A stretch of DNA of 64,000 nt from an uncultured Burkholderiales bacterium (lineage in GTDB: Bacteria > Pseudomonadota > Gammaproteobacteria > Burkholderiales > Burkholderiaceae_C): positions 39,410-103,409 of the forward strand of contig CAIJQQ010000044.1 in NCBI GenBank assembly GCA_903822825.1, written 5' to 3'. A program made the position numbers and the translations under genes. Of this stretch, positions 29,003 to 39,181 are shown piece after piece (positions within the stretch are counted from its first letter, which is position 1; each line of letters begins with the position of its first letter). Below the pieces are notes generated by a model that saw only the letters and a program-made list of their open reading frames with translations, made no database searches and had not been told where the DNA came from.

Positions 29003-29356
29003 ATGGGATTGAGCACACACGTTCTGGACACGATGCACGGTTGCCCCGCTGCCGGGATGCAGGTTAGGCTGTACACCACGCAAGATGAGCAGGCCACCTT
29101 GGTCAAAAGCTTCACCCTCAACCACGACGGGCGCAACCCCGACGGCATGCTTTACGACCACGCCAGCCTGCGCAAAGGCACTTACCGTCTGGTGTTTGAC
29201 GTGGCGGGCTATTTCAAGTCCAAAGGCGTCGAACTGCCCGAGCCCAACTTTTTGAACAAAGTGAGTCTGGACTTCGGCGTGGCCCACGAAGACCAGCACT
29301 ACCACGTGCCCCTGCTGGCCAGCCCCTGGAGCTATTCGACTTACCGTGGGTCCTGA
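29003..29356 (+). CDS. uraH: 5-hydroxyisourate hydrolase (transthyretin-like)
   Basis: MGLSTHVLDTMHGCPAAGMQVRLY...; C-terminal YHVPLLASPWSYSTYRGS. Confidence 0.96.
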   Translation: MGLSTHVLDTMHGCPAAGMQVRLYTTQDEQATLVKSFTLNHDGRNPDGMLYDHASLRKGTYRLVFDVAGYFKSKGVELPEPNFLNKVSLDFGVAHEDQHYHVPLLASPWSYSTYRGS

Positions 29357-29416
29357 ATGCCATCGTTGCCCGAGCCCGGCGAAACGACCAGAAAGTGTCT
29401 TTTGACCAGGGGACCC

Positions 29417-30236
29417 TCAAGTCAGTTTGACTTTGGACAGGTCAAAACTGGGTTTCGGCAACTTCAGTTTCATGTTTTCCAGGGTTTGCACCAGCAGCCC
29501 GGCCACAAAGCCATCCCGGTGGGGCTTGCTGTCGGCGGGCACCACGTACCAAGGGGATTCGGGCGTGCTGGTGGCGCTCAGGGCTTGTTCGTAAGCCTGG
29601 GTGAATTTGGGCCAAAGCCCGCGGTCGTCAAAATCCGAAGGCTGCAACTTCCAGTGTTTGCGAGGGTCGTCCATCCGGGCTTGCAAGCGTTTTTTTTTGC
29701 TCGTATTTTGAAATGTGCAAATAGCACTTCAAAACGGTGATGCCCTCGCCATGCAGCAAAGACTCGAAGTGCAGGATGTCGTCGAACCGTTTTTGGCAAG
29801 TTTTCTCATCGATCGAGCCCCGCACACGGGTGACCAACACGTCTTCATAGTGGCTGCGGTTAAAAATCACCATTTCGCCCCGAGCAGGCGTTTTGGCATG
29901 GATGCGCCACAAAAAGTCATGGCGGCTTTCCAGCTCGGTGGGCACGCCAAAAGCCTCGGCGCGCACGCCCAAGGGGCTGATGTGATTGAAAACGCTGCGG
30001 ATCACGCCGTCCTTGCCCGCGGTGTCCATGCCCTGGAACACGACGAGCAAGCCCTTGGTTTTCGCGGCATGCAGGGTGCTTTGCAGTTTGTCGAGCTTCT
30101 CGCCCATGTCGACCAAATGGTCCTCCAATTCGCCGCCTGAGGGTTGCCCCTTGGCGGGGGGCTCGGTGTCAAAGTCCGAAAGTTGGCATTGGCTCTTGGG
30201 TGAAACATACCAAGGGGTGTAGTCTTTGGGGTGCAT
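29417..30236 (-). pseudogene. ppk2: Polyphosphate kinase 2 family protein, interrupted by a single-base frameshift at an A9 tract (29690-29698 on plus as T9)
   Basis: Frame 1: MHPKDYTPWYVS...GMDTAGKDGVIRSVFNHISPLGVRAEAFGVPTELESRHDFLWRIHAKTPARGEMVIFNRSHYEDVLVTRV...CYLHISKYEQKK; frame 2 continues LQARMDDPRKHWKLQPSDFDDRGLW. Confidence 0.9.
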
Positions 30237-30420
30237 TGGGGCAGTGTAGGCACTTTGTCAGCCCCAGCCCGTCCGTTGGCACACCGATCTGTGATTGCGC
30301 TGGGTGAACCTGGTGCATGCGTTCCCATCCTGAGCCAAACCATGGCGCGAACTGCAGTTCAACGATCCGCTGTCGCCGCTGGCGACGGACCTGGCATCAT
30401 CCATCTAAACAGGAGGCAAC

Positions 30421-31323
30421 ATGCCCTATTTCACGACCCTGAGTATCCAGCCCGACCAAGATAATCCCCGCGTGGCACGCCTGCTGCTCAACCGGCCAGA
30501 GCGCCTGAACGCCATCAACGAAGAGATGCCTCGGGAAATCCGAGCAGCAGTGGATTGGGCTAACGCCGAGCCCACGATCCACGTCATCGTGGTCGAAGGC
30601 GCAGGCAAAGGTTTTTGCGGCGGCTATGACCTGAGCATTTTTGGAGAAGGTGAAATCGATCACCCCTGTCAGCAGGAGCGCACGCCATGGGACCCGATGG
30701 TCGACTACGCCTACATGAAGCGCAACACAGAGGATTTCATGAGCCTGTGGCGCAGCGCCAAACCGACCATTGCCATGGTGCATGGCGCGGCGGTGGCCGG
30801 TGGCAGCGACATCGCGCTGTGTTGCGACCTGATGGTCATGGCCGAGGATGCCCGCATCGGCTACATGCCCACCCGCGTCTGGGGCTGCCCCACCACCGCC
30901 ATGTGGACCTACCGCCTGGGCCCCGCGCGGGCCAAGCAAATGATGTTTACCGGCAATGTGATCGATGGGCGCACCGCTGCGGCTTGGGGCTTGGCCAACG
31001 AAGCGGTGCCTCAGGGCGAACTGGAAAGCGCCACGATGGCACTGGCCAGCCGCATAGCCAGTGTGCCGTCCAGCCACTTGGCCATGCACAAGTTGGTGGT
31101 CAACCAGGTGATGCTGGCCATGGGCCTGGAGCAGAGCCAGCAAATGGCAACGGTCTTCGACGGCATCACTCGCCACAACCCCGAGGGCGTCTGGTTCCGC
31201 CGCCATGCACAGGACAAGGGTTTCAAGTCGGCCGTTCAGTGGCGCGACAGCGGCCTGCCGATTCCCGAGGGTGAAGACGCCCGTGCGCTGATTCGGGAAA
31301 TGGATGCGCGCCGCCAGTCCTGA
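30421..31323 (+). CDS. Enoyl-CoA hydratase/isomerase family protein
   Basis: [54 protein letters not shown]. Confidence 0.92.
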   Translation: MPYFTTLSIQPDQDNPRVARLLLNRPERLNAINEEMPREIRAAVDWANAEPTIHVIVVEGAGKGFCGGYDLSIFGEGEIDHPCQQERTPWDPMVDYAYMKRNTEDFMSLWRSAKPTIAMVHGAAVAGGSDIALCCDLMVMAEDARIGYMPTRVWGCPTTAMWTYRLGPARAKQMMFTGNVIDGRTAAAWGLANEAVPQGELESATMALASRIASVPSSHLAMHKLVVNQVMLAMGLEQSQQMATVFDGITRHNPEGVWFRRHAQDKGFKSAVQWRDSGLPIPEGEDARALIREMDARRQS

Positions 31324-31484
31324 GTGCACGGCAGAACTGGGCAATGTGCCTGGCAGTCCAAGTGGTGACCTCACACGGTGGAATCGGTGATTCTCTCGAT
31401 CCTTTTGAAAAATCCCGACAGCCCAGCCCCTGCTTACTTAGAATGGAGCCCTGCCGTTTATTTACCCCTCCACACCATCCTCCC

Positions 31485-32948
31485 ATGACCCAAGTCACCA
31501 ACACTGTGCGCTTTGTGCTTGACGGCCAAATCGTTGAAGCCGAAGGCAAGCGCCGCACCACCACCGTTCTCGATTACCTGCGCGAGCAGTTGCACCGCAC
31601 TGGCACCAAAGAGGGCTGCGCTGAGGGCGATTGCGGCGCTTGTGTGGTGATGGTGGGTGAGCTCAACGCCGCCGGCAATGGGGTGGACTATGTGGCCACC
31701 AACGCCTGCATTCAGCTGCTGCCGTCGCTGGACGGCAAATCGGTGAAAACCATCGAGAGTCTGAAAAAAGCCGACGGCAGCATGCACCCAGTGCAAGAAG
31801 AGATGGTCAAGTGCCACGGCTCGCAATGTGGCTTTTGCACCCCGGGCATCGTGATGAGCTTGGTGAACCTGGTGCAGGTCTTGCCCACCCCCAACCGCCA
31901 GCAAATCACCGATTCGCTCAGCGGCAACCTGTGCCGCTGTACAGGTTACAAGCCCATCATCGAGTCGGCCACCAAGGCCTGCGCCAAACCCGCGGCGCTC
32001 AAGCTTGACGACAGTGCCGATGTGCCATTGCTCAAGGAAATCAAGCGCTCCAGCGTGCCCACCTTGAGCCTGGACGGCGAGATCATCGTGCAGCCGGTGG
32101 TGCGAACCAAGAAGGGCAACGAATTCGTCTCGCCCGCCACGATTGCCGAAGTGGCCGACTACCTGGTCAAGAACCCCACCACCACACTGCTGGCAGGCAG
32201 CACCGAAATTGGTTTGCAAGTCAACAAACAGTTCGCACGACCAGAACACATCATGTATTTGGGCAATGTGGCCGAGTTGCGTCAAGTCAAAGAGACCGAC
32301 AAGGTCTGGCGAATTGGCGCGGCCGTGTCGCTGACCCAGGTTGAAGTGCTGCTGGCCCAGGCTTACCCCGATTTCACCGAAGTGCTGCGCCGCTTTGGTT
32401 CACCACCCATCCGGTCGACTGCTACCCTGGCGGGCAACATCGCCAACGGCTCGCCGATTGGCGACACCATGCCTTGCTTGCTGGCGCTGGGGGCCAAGCT
32501 GGTGCTGCGCCGTGGCGAGAGGATCCGCCATGTTTTGCTGGACAACTTCTACACCGGCATGAAGAAAAACGTGATGGAGCCCGGCGAGTTCATCGAAGCC
32601 ATTGAGTTGCCCAAGCCCGTTGCCGGACAGGTGTTCTGCGCACACAAGGTGAGCAAGCGTTTTGAACAAGACATTTCGGCCACTTGCGCGGCCATCAGCT
32701 ACACGCTGAAAGGCGGCAAGTTGAGTGGCGTGAAGCTGGCCTACAACGGCTTGGCCCCATCGCCTTGCCGCGCCCCCAAGCTCGAGGCCGTGCTGGAAGG
32801 CAAGTTGCCCGCTGACGTGAAAGCCGCTGATTTGGATGCCGCGATTGCCGCCAGCTTCACCGCGCGCGACGGCTTGCGTGCCACATGGGCTTACCGTGCA
32901 CTGGTGGCCCGCAACTTGGCCCTTGAATTCATCGAAGAACAATCTTAA
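31485..32948 (+). CDS. xdhA: Xanthine dehydrogenase small subunit (2Fe-2S + FAD)
   Basis: LDYLREQLHRTGTKEGCAEGDCGACVVMVGEL; CHGSQCGFCTPGIVMS; NLCRCTGYKPI. Confidence 0.95.
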   Translation: MTQVTNTVRFVLDGQIVEAEGKRRTTTVLDYLREQLHRTGTKEGCAEGDCGACVVMVGELNAAGNGVDYVATNACIQLLPSLDGKSVKTIESLKKADGSMHPVQEEMVKCHGSQCGFCTPGIVMSLVNLVQVLPTPNRQQITDSLSGNLCRCTGYKPIIESATKACAKPAALKLDDSADVPLLKEIKRSSVPTLSLDGEIIVQPVVRTKKGNEFVSPATIAEVADYLVKNPTTTLLAGSTEIGLQVNKQFARPEHIMYLGNVAELRQVKETDKVWRIGAAVSLTQVEVLLAQAYPDFTEVLRRFGSPPIRSTATLAGNIANGSPIGDTMPCLLALGAKLVLRRGERIRHVLLDNFYTGMKKNVMEPGEFIEAIELPKPVAGQVFCAHKVSKRFEQDISATCAAISYTLKGGKLSGVKLAYNGLAPSPCRAPKLEAVLEGKLPADVKAADLDAAIAASFTARDGLRATWAYRALVARNLALEFIEEQS

Positions 32949-32953
32949 AACCT

Positions 32954-32995
32954 GGGGATAGACCCATATTTGCGCAGCAAATTTGCTCTGTCCCC
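32954..32995. repeat. 42-bp imperfect palindromic element between xdhA and xdhB
   Basis: GGGGATAGAcccatATTTGCgcaGCAAATttgcTCTGTCCCC. Confidence 0.75.
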
Positions 32996-33012
32996 TCACT
33001 CTAGAGGCAAGA

Positions 33013-35382
33013 ATGAACGCTCCTACCGCACTGAAAAACCTGTTGCCCTCATCGGGCGTTCAGCAGGGCACCGACATCGTTCACGAGTCCGCGCACCTGC
33101 ACGTCACCGGCTCGGCCGCCTACATCGACGACATCCCTGAGCACGCAGGCACTTTGTATGCTGCACTTATCTTGTCGCCCGTGGCGCATGGCGAGTTGAT
33201 TGGCGACGGCATCGACCGTGCAGCCATTCTCAAAGAACACGGTGTGGTGGCGGTCTACACCGCCAAAGACATTCCCGGCGAAAACAACTGCGGCCCGATC
33301 ATCCACGACGACCCGTTCTTGGCCGCTGGCAAGGTCGAGTTCATTGGCCAAGCCGTGGCCGTGGTCGTGGCGCGCGACATGCTCTATGCCCGCGAGGCCG
33401 CCCACAAAGCCAAGGTGCTGGTGAAAGAACTCCAACCCATCTTGACCGTGGAAGAAGCGATGGCAGCGGGCAGTTTCATCATGCCGCCCAAGGGCATCAC
33501 GCGTGGCGACGCAGCTGCCGCAATAGCCAATTCGCCTCACAAGATCAAGGGCACGACCCGCACCGGGCAGCAAGAGCAGTTTTACCTTGAAGGCCAAATC
33601 ACTTACGCCGTGCCCAAAGAAGACGGCCAGCTCACGCTGTACGTGTCGACCCAGCACCCCGATGGCAACCAGCGCGAAGCCGCCCATGCCCTGAACCTGC
33701 ACACCAACGATGTGGAGGTGATTTGCCGCCGCATGGGGGGTGGCTTTGGTGGCAAAGAGGGCAACGCCAGCATCTTCAGCCAAAGCGCTGCGCTGGCCGC
33801 GTTCAAGCTGCAAAAGCCCGTCAAGCTGCGCGTGAACCGCGACGACGACATGACCATCACCGGCAAGCGCCACGATTTCCGCATCGACTACGAAGTGGGC
33901 TTTGACGACAATGGCCGCGTCCTCGGTGCGGACATCGCGCTCATGTCGCGCTGCGGCTACAGCACCGATTACTCGGGCCCCGTGAACGACCGTGCTTGCC
34001 TGCACATCGACAACACCTACCATCTGCCGGCGCTCAAGCTGATCAGCCACCGCTGCAAAACCAACACGCAAAGCGCCACCGCTTTCCGGGGCTTTGGTGG
34101 TCCACAAGGCATGTTCGGCATCGAGACGGTGATGGATGAGATTGCGATGACTTTGGGCAAAGACCCCTTGGAAGTGCGCAAGCTCAACCTCTACAAAGAC
34201 CCCGCCATCAGTGGCACGCCCGACACCATGACCACCCAGTACAACCAGCTCATCGAAGACTGGGTGGGTGACAAGGTGATCGATCAGGTCGAGCACGAAT
34301 CCAAATACGCCGAGCGCCGCGCCGCAGTGCAAGCCTTCAACGCCAAGAGCAAAACCCGCAAGCGTGGTCTGTCATTGGTGCCCCTGAAGTTCGGCATCAG
34401 CTTCACCGCCACGCACCTGAACCAAGGCGGCGCCTTGCTGGTGGTCTACATGGACGGCTCGGTCAGTTGCAACCACGGCGGCACCGAAATGGGCCAGGGC
34501 CTGAACACCAAGATGGCCCAAGTCTGTGCCGATGGTTTGGGCATCAGCGTGGACCATGTGCGGATCACCGCCACCGACTCGCAAAAAGTGCCCAACGCTT
34601 CGGCCACCTCGGCCTCGAGCGGTGCTGACATCAACGGCGCGGCCATCATGAACGCCACGATGCAAATGCGCGAGCGCTTGAAGCCTGTGGCCGCCCGAAT
34701 GCTGGGCTGCCAGTCTGAAAACGTGGCTTTTGCCAACAACGAATTGCACGATGGCTCAAACCCTGAGGGCAAGTCTGTCAAGTGGGCCGATGTGACCAAG
34801 CAAGCGTATATGGAACGTGTGGGCTTGTCGGTCACGGGCTTTTACATGACGCCCGAAATCAAATACGACTTCGCCACCCTGAATGGCCGCGCTTTTTATT
34901 ACTACTGCTACGGCGCTGCCGTGAGCGAAGTGGAGATCGACACCCGCACCGGCGAGTGGAGGCTTTTGGCTGTGGACATCGTGCACGACGTGGGCCGCAG
35001 CATCAACCCTGCATTGGACAAAGGCCAAATCGAAGGCGCTTTTGTGCAAGGCATGGGCTGGCTCACCATGGAAGAGTGCATTTGGGATAAAAAAGGCAAA
35101 CTGCTCACGCACGGCCCCAGCACTTACAAAATCCCGGTGGCGGGCGACATCCCAGAGCACTTCAAAGTGACGCTGTTCGACAACGCCAACATGAAGCCCA
35201 CGCCTTTCAACAGCAAGGCCACAGGCGAGCCGCCTTTGATGCTGGGCTTGTCCACCTTCTTCGCCTTGCGCGATGCGGTGGCTGCCAGCGCCAACCACCA
35301 AGCGGTGGTCTACATGGACGCTCCGGCCACGCCTGAGCGCATCTTGATGGCCTGTGAGGCTGCCAAAGCTGCAGCTGCCTGA
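33013..35382 (+). CDS. xdhB: Xanthine dehydrogenase molybdopterin-binding subunit
   Basis: SAHLHVTGSAAYIDDIPEHAGTLYAALILSPVAHGEL; GGGFGGKEGNASIFSQSAALAAFKLQKPVKLRVNRDDDMTITGKRHDF. Confidence 0.96.
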   Translation: MNAPTALKNLLPSSGVQQGTDIVHESAHLHVTGSAAYIDDIPEHAGTLYAALILSPVAHGELIGDGIDRAAILKEHGVVAVYTAKDIPGENNCGPIIHDDPFLAAGKVEFIGQAVAVVVARDMLYAREAAHKAKVLVKELQPILTVEEAMAAGSFIMPPKGITRGDAAAAIANSPHKIKGTTRTGQQEQFYLEGQITYAVPKEDGQLTLYVSTQHPDGNQREAAHALNLHTNDVEVICRRMGGGFGGKEGNASIFSQSAALAAFKLQKPVKLRVNRDDDMTITGKRHDFRIDYEVGFDDNGRVLGADIALMSRCGYSTDYSGPVNDRACLHIDNTYHLPALKLISHRCKTNTQSATAFRGFGGPQGMFGIETVMDEIAMTLGKDPLEVRKLNLYKDPAISGTPDTMTTQYNQLIEDWVGDKVIDQVEHESKYAERRAAVQAFNAKSKTRKRGLSLVPLKFGISFTATHLNQGGALLVVYMDGSVSCNHGGTEMGQGLNTKMAQVCADGLGISVDHVRITATDSQKVPNASATSASSGADINGAAIMNATMQMRERLKPVAARMLGCQSENVAFANNELHDGSNPEGKSVKWADVTKQAYMERVGLSVTGFYMTPEIKYDFATLNGRAFYYYCYGAAVSEVEIDTRTGEWRLLAVDIVHDVGRSINPALDKGQIEGAFVQGMGWLTMEECIWDKKGKLLTHGPSTYKIPVAGDIPEHFKVTLFDNANMKPTPFNSKATGEPPLMLGLSTFFALRDAVAASANHQAVVYMDAPATPERILMACEAAKAAAA

Positions 35383-35390
35383 CGCAAAAA

Positions 35391-35420
35391 ATGGCGGACC
35401 CGTGCTTGCGGGTCTGCCAT
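35391..35420. terminator. Hairpin after xdhB (terminator-like, weak T tract)
   Basis: ATGGCGGACCCG-TGCTT-GCGGGTCTGCCAT. Confidence 0.5.
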
Positions 35421-35482
35421 GAGGAATCCAGCGCCTGCGGCCTTTAGAATCCTTTGGCAGTCCACACCACACGCACAGCACT

Positions 35483-36205
35483 TTGTCTCAAGCCCTAACC
35501 GACCTCGCGATCCCTCGCCATGTGGCCATCATCATGGATGGCAATCGGCGTTGGGCCAAAAAAAGGTTCATGCCTGCAGCGCTGGGTCATGCAGCAGGGG
35601 CCAAGCGTGTGCGCGAGATCGTGCAGGCCTGCGCCGAGGCCGGCGTGGCCTATCTGAGCTTGTTTGCATTCAGCACCGAAAACTGGAAGCGTCCAGAAGA
35701 AGAAGTCAGCAGCCTCATGGGCTTGTTCATGAGCTACCTCCAAAAAGAGGTGGACTCGATGAATGCCAACGGCGTGCGCCTGAAGGTTCTCGGCGACAAG
35801 TTGCGGTTTTCTGAACCCCTGAAGCTCTTGATTGAGAACGCGCAACAACAGACGGCCGGCAATCAGGGCATCACCTTGCTGGTCTGCGTCAACTATGGCG
35901 GTCGATGGGACATGCTCCATGCCGTGAAGGCCTGGCAAGCGGCACACCCGGATCAGACTCTGGAGGGGCTGACCGAAGAGGGGCTGGTGCCTTACCTCAG
36001 CACCTCCGATGCCCCCGAAGTGGACCTGTTGATCCGCACCGGCGGTGAGTCGCGTGTGAGCAACTTCCTGCTCTGGCAGGCGGCCTATGCGGAGCTGTTT
36101 TTCACAGACGATTTGTGGCCCGATTTCGGATCGCCACTTTTGCGCGAAGCGATCACCTGGTTTGGTCAACGCGACAGGCGTTTCGGCTCGTCAGCCCCAC
36201 TCTGA
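35483..36205 (+). CDS. uppS: Polyprenyl diphosphate synthase (UppS family)
   Basis: [64 protein letters not shown] start. Confidence 0.92.
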   Translation: MSQALTDLAIPRHVAIIMDGNRRWAKKRFMPAALGHAAGAKRVREIVQACAEAGVAYLSLFAFSTENWKRPEEEVSSLMGLFMSYLQKEVDSMNANGVRLKVLGDKLRFSEPLKLLIENAQQQTAGNQGITLLVCVNYGGRWDMLHAVKAWQAAHPDQTLEGLTEEGLVPYLSTSDAPEVDLLIRTGGESRVSNFLLWQAAYAELFFTDDLWPDFGSPLLREAITWFGQRDRRFGSSAPL

Positions 36206-36237
36206 AAGGTGAGCCCAACAGGTTCAACAACACAACC

Positions 36238-37110
36238 ATGCAAAAACGCAAAGGCATCATTCTCGCGGGCGGTTCGGGCACGCGCCTTTACCCCGTCACA
36301 CAGGCCGTCAGCAAACAGCTGATGCCCGTCTACGACAAGCCCATGGTGTATTACCCGCTTACCACGCTCATGCTGTCGGGCATACGCGACGTGCTGCTGA
36401 TCAGCACACCCCAAGACACACCACGTTTCAGCGAGCTGCTGGGCGATGGCAGCCAATGGGGCATGAACATCCAATACGCCGTCCAGCCCAGCCCGGATGG
36501 GCTGGCGCAGGCCTTCATCATCGGCAAGAACTTTGTGGGCCATGACCCCAGCGCGCTGGTTTTGGGGGACAACATTTTTTATGGCCATGACCTGGTCAAA
36601 CTGATGCACAGCGCCGATGCACGCAGCAGCGGTGCCAGTGTGTTCGCCTACCATGTGCACGACCCGGAGCGCTATGGCGTGGTGGAGTTCGATGCCGACT
36701 TTCGTGCCTTGTCGATCGAAGAAAAACCGACGGCGCCCAAGAGCAACTATGCGGTCACAGGCTTGTATTTTTACGACCAGCAGGTCTGCGACGTTGCAGC
36801 AGACATTCAGCCTTCTGCCCGGGGTGAGCTGGAAATCACCGATGTGAACAAGCACTACTTGGCGCAGCAGCAGCTCAATGTGGAAATCATGGGCCGGGGC
36901 TATGCCTGGCTCGACACTGGCACGCACGACAGCCTGCTCGAAGCCGCGGGCTTCATCGCCACTCTGCAAAAACGTCAGGGCCTGATGGTCGCTTGCCCAG
37001 AAGAAATTGCCTTCCACCAGAAGTGGATCGACGCCGCTGCCTTGCAAAAGTTGGCCCTGCCGCTGGCCAAAAATGGCTACGGCCAATACCTGCTCAATTT
37101 GTTGAAATAA
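36238..37110 (+). CDS. rmlA: Glucose-1-phosphate thymidylyltransferase
   Basis: [57 protein letters not shown]. Confidence 0.96.
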   Translation: MQKRKGIILAGGSGTRLYPVTQAVSKQLMPVYDKPMVYYPLTTLMLSGIRDVLLISTPQDTPRFSELLGDGSQWGMNIQYAVQPSPDGLAQAFIIGKNFVGHDPSALVLGDNIFYGHDLVKLMHSADARSSGASVFAYHVHDPERYGVVEFDADFRALSIEEKPTAPKSNYAVTGLYFYDQQVCDVAADIQPSARGELEITDVNKHYLAQQQLNVEIMGRGYAWLDTGTHDSLLEAAGFIATLQKRQGLMVACPEEIAFHQKWIDAAALQKLALPLAKNGYGQYLLNLLK

Positions 37111-37113
37111 GCC

Positions 37114-37665
37114 ATGCCCTACACCGTCACCGCCACTGAAATCCCCGATGTCCTGATCCTTGAGCCCAAGGTGTTTGGGGATGCGCGTGGGTTCTTTTTT
37201 GAATCGTTCAATGCGCGTGACTTTGCACAGGCCACCGGCCTGAATGTGGACTTCGTCCAGGACAACCACAGCAAGTCGGCCCAAGGCGTGCTGCGCGGTT
37301 TGCACTACCAGATCCAGCACCCGCAGGGCAAGCTGGTGCGTGTGGTGCAAGGCGAGGTGTTCGATGTGGCGGTGGACCTGCGCCAAAGCTCGGCCACCTT
37401 TGGCCGCTGGGTCGGTGTGCACCTGAGCGCGGACAACCACCGCCAGTTGTGGGTGCCACCCGGTTTTGCGCATGGCTTTGTGGTGACCAGCGACAGTGCC
37501 GAGTTCCTCTACAAGACCACCGATTATTGGTACCCCGAACACGAGCGCAGTTTGCTGTGGTCGGACCCGGCTGTCGGTGTTCAATGGCCGGTGCAAGGCC
37601 AGCCATTGTTGGCAGCCAAAGACCAAGCGGGTGCCTTGCTGAAAGACGCTCAAAAGTTCGACTGA
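37114..37665 (+). CDS. rmlC: dTDP-4-dehydrorhamnose 3,5-epimerase
   Basis: ARGFFFESFNARDFAQATGLNVDFVQDNHSKSAQGVLRGLHYQIQHPQGKLVRVVQGEVFDVAVDLR. Confidence 0.96.
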   Translation: MPYTVTATEIPDVLILEPKVFGDARGFFFESFNARDFAQATGLNVDFVQDNHSKSAQGVLRGLHYQIQHPQGKLVRVVQGEVFDVAVDLRQSSATFGRWVGVHLSADNHRQLWVPPGFAHGFVVTSDSAEFLYKTTDYWYPEHERSLLWSDPAVGVQWPVQGQPLLAAKDQAGALLKDAQKFD

Positions 37666-37697
37666 ACTTCCTTGCTCAAAACGGGCCTTATAAAAAA

Positions 37698-37722
37698 GGC
37701 TTGCCAAATGGCAAGCCCTTTT
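37698..37722 (+). terminator. Terminator after rmlC
   Basis: GGCTTGCC-AAAT-GGCAAGCCCTTTT. Confidence 0.75.
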
Positions 37723-37851
37723 GCTTTCGCGCTGGCAGTCCTTGCAGACCTGCCGCTGCACGCAGCGCTGCGGCCTTGTGGTCTGCGCTCACATCGCTGC
37801 GCGATATGAGCTTCGCCCCAAACCCCAAGACCCGCTGCGCGGGTGCCGTGC

Positions 37852-39033
37852 TTACAGCCCGGCCGCTGCACGCAGCGCTTGGGCTTTGTCTGTTCTCTCC
37901 CAGGTGAACTCGGGTTCGTCGCGGCCAAAGTGGCCGTAGGCGGCGGTTTTGGTGTAGATGGGGCGCAGCAGATCCAGCATCTGAATGATGCCTTTGGGGC
38001 GCAAGTCAAAGTGCTCGGCCACCAGGGCGGACAGCACGTCGTCCGAGACCTTGCCGGTGCCCAGCGTGTTCACGGTGATGTTCATTGGGCGGGCCACGCC
38101 AATGGCATACGCCACCTGGATCTGGCATTTCTCGGCCAAGCCTGCGGCAACGATATTTTTGGCCACGTAGCGGGCCGCGTAAGCGGCCGAGCGGTCCACC
38201 TTGGATGGGTCTTTGCCCGAGAAAGCGCCGCCGCCGTGCGGGCAGGCGCCACCGTAGGTGTCGACGATGATCTTGCGGCCTGTGAGGCCACAGTCGCCCT
38301 GGGGGCCACCGATGACGAAACGGCCTGTCGGGTTGATCAGGTACTGGGTGTTCTGCAGCCACTCTTGGGGCAGCACGGGCTTGATGATCTCTTCGATGAT
38401 GGCTTCGGTGAAGCTGGCTTTCATCTTCGTAGCGGTTTCTGACTGGTCGGGGCTGTGCTGTGTGGACAGCACCACGGTGTCGATGCTGTGGGGTTTGCCG
38501 TCCACATAGCGCATCGTCACCTGGCTCTTGGCGTCAGGTCGCAGGAAGGGCAAGCGCCCGTCCTTGCGCAGTTGGGCCTGGCGCTCGACCAAGCGGTGAG
38601 CGTAGTAAATGGGGGCGGGCATCAGCTCCGGCGTTTCGCTGCAGGCGTAGCCGAACATCAGGCCTTGGTCGCCCGCGCCGATGTTGAGGTGGTCGTCGGA
38701 CGCGTGGTCCACGCCCTGAGCAATGTCGTTGGACTGCTTGTCGTAGCAGACCATGACCGCGCAGCCTTTGTAGTCGATGCCGTAGTCGGTGTTGTCGTAG
38801 CCGATGCGCTTGATGGTGTCGCGCGCCACCTGGATGTAGTCCACATGGGCGTTGGTGGTGATCTCGCCAGCCAGTACCACCAGGCCGGTGTTGGTCAGGG
38901 TTTCGGCGGCCACGCGGCTGCGGGGGTCTTGCGCGAAGATGGCGTCCAAAATCGCGTCAGAAATCTGGTCGGCCACTTTGTCTGGGTGGCCTTCTGAGAC
39001 GGATTCAGAGGTAAAGAGGTAATTGCTGGACAT
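37852..39033 (-). CDS. metK: S-adenosylmethionine synthetase
   Basis: [52 protein letters not shown]. Confidence 0.97.
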   Translation of the reverse strand: MSSNYLFTSESVSEGHPDKVADQISDAILDAIFAQDPRSRVAAETLTNTGLVVLAGEITTNAHVDYIQVARDTIKRIGYDNTDYGIDYKGCAVMVCYDKQSNDIAQGVDHASDDHLNIGAGDQGLMFGYACSETPELMPAPIYYAHRLVERQAQLRKDGRLPFLRPDAKSQVTMRYVDGKPHSIDTVVLSTQHSPDQSETATKMKASFTEAIIEEIIKPVLPQEWLQNTQYLINPTGRFVIGGPQGDCGLTGRKIIVDTYGGACPHGGGAFSGKDPSKVDRSAAYAARYVAKNIVAAGLAEKCQIQVAYAIGVARPMNITVNTLGTGKVSDDVLSALVAEHFDLRPKGIIQMLDLLRPIYTKTAAYGHFGRDEPEFTWERTDKAQALRAAAGL

Positions 39034-39040
39034 GAAAAAA

Positions 39041-39093
39041 GCTCCTAAATTTTCAGGGGTTTGTCGGCGTTGCCGACCCTGAAAACCCGGAGC
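39041..39093 (-). promoter_or_regulatory. Long SD-sequestering hairpin in the metK 5' leader (candidate cis-regulatory RNA)
   Basis: RNA: GCUCC-ggg-UUUUCAGGG-UCGGC-aac-GCCGA-caaa-CCCCUGAAAA-uuu-AGGAGC; AGGAGC is the metK Shine-Dalgarno, 7 nt from ATG. Confidence 0.6.
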
Positions 39094-39181
39094 CTGGCGA
39101 ACGCTTTAGCAGGATTTGTGAATCGCCCTGCAAGTAGTTCAGGTAACTCGGCGATGCGTGAATTATATCGATTCGGTGTAT

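Noticed and set aside
36166-37761. 531-aa minus-strand ORF
   Set aside because: Antisense to rmlA/rmlC, both unambiguous genes.
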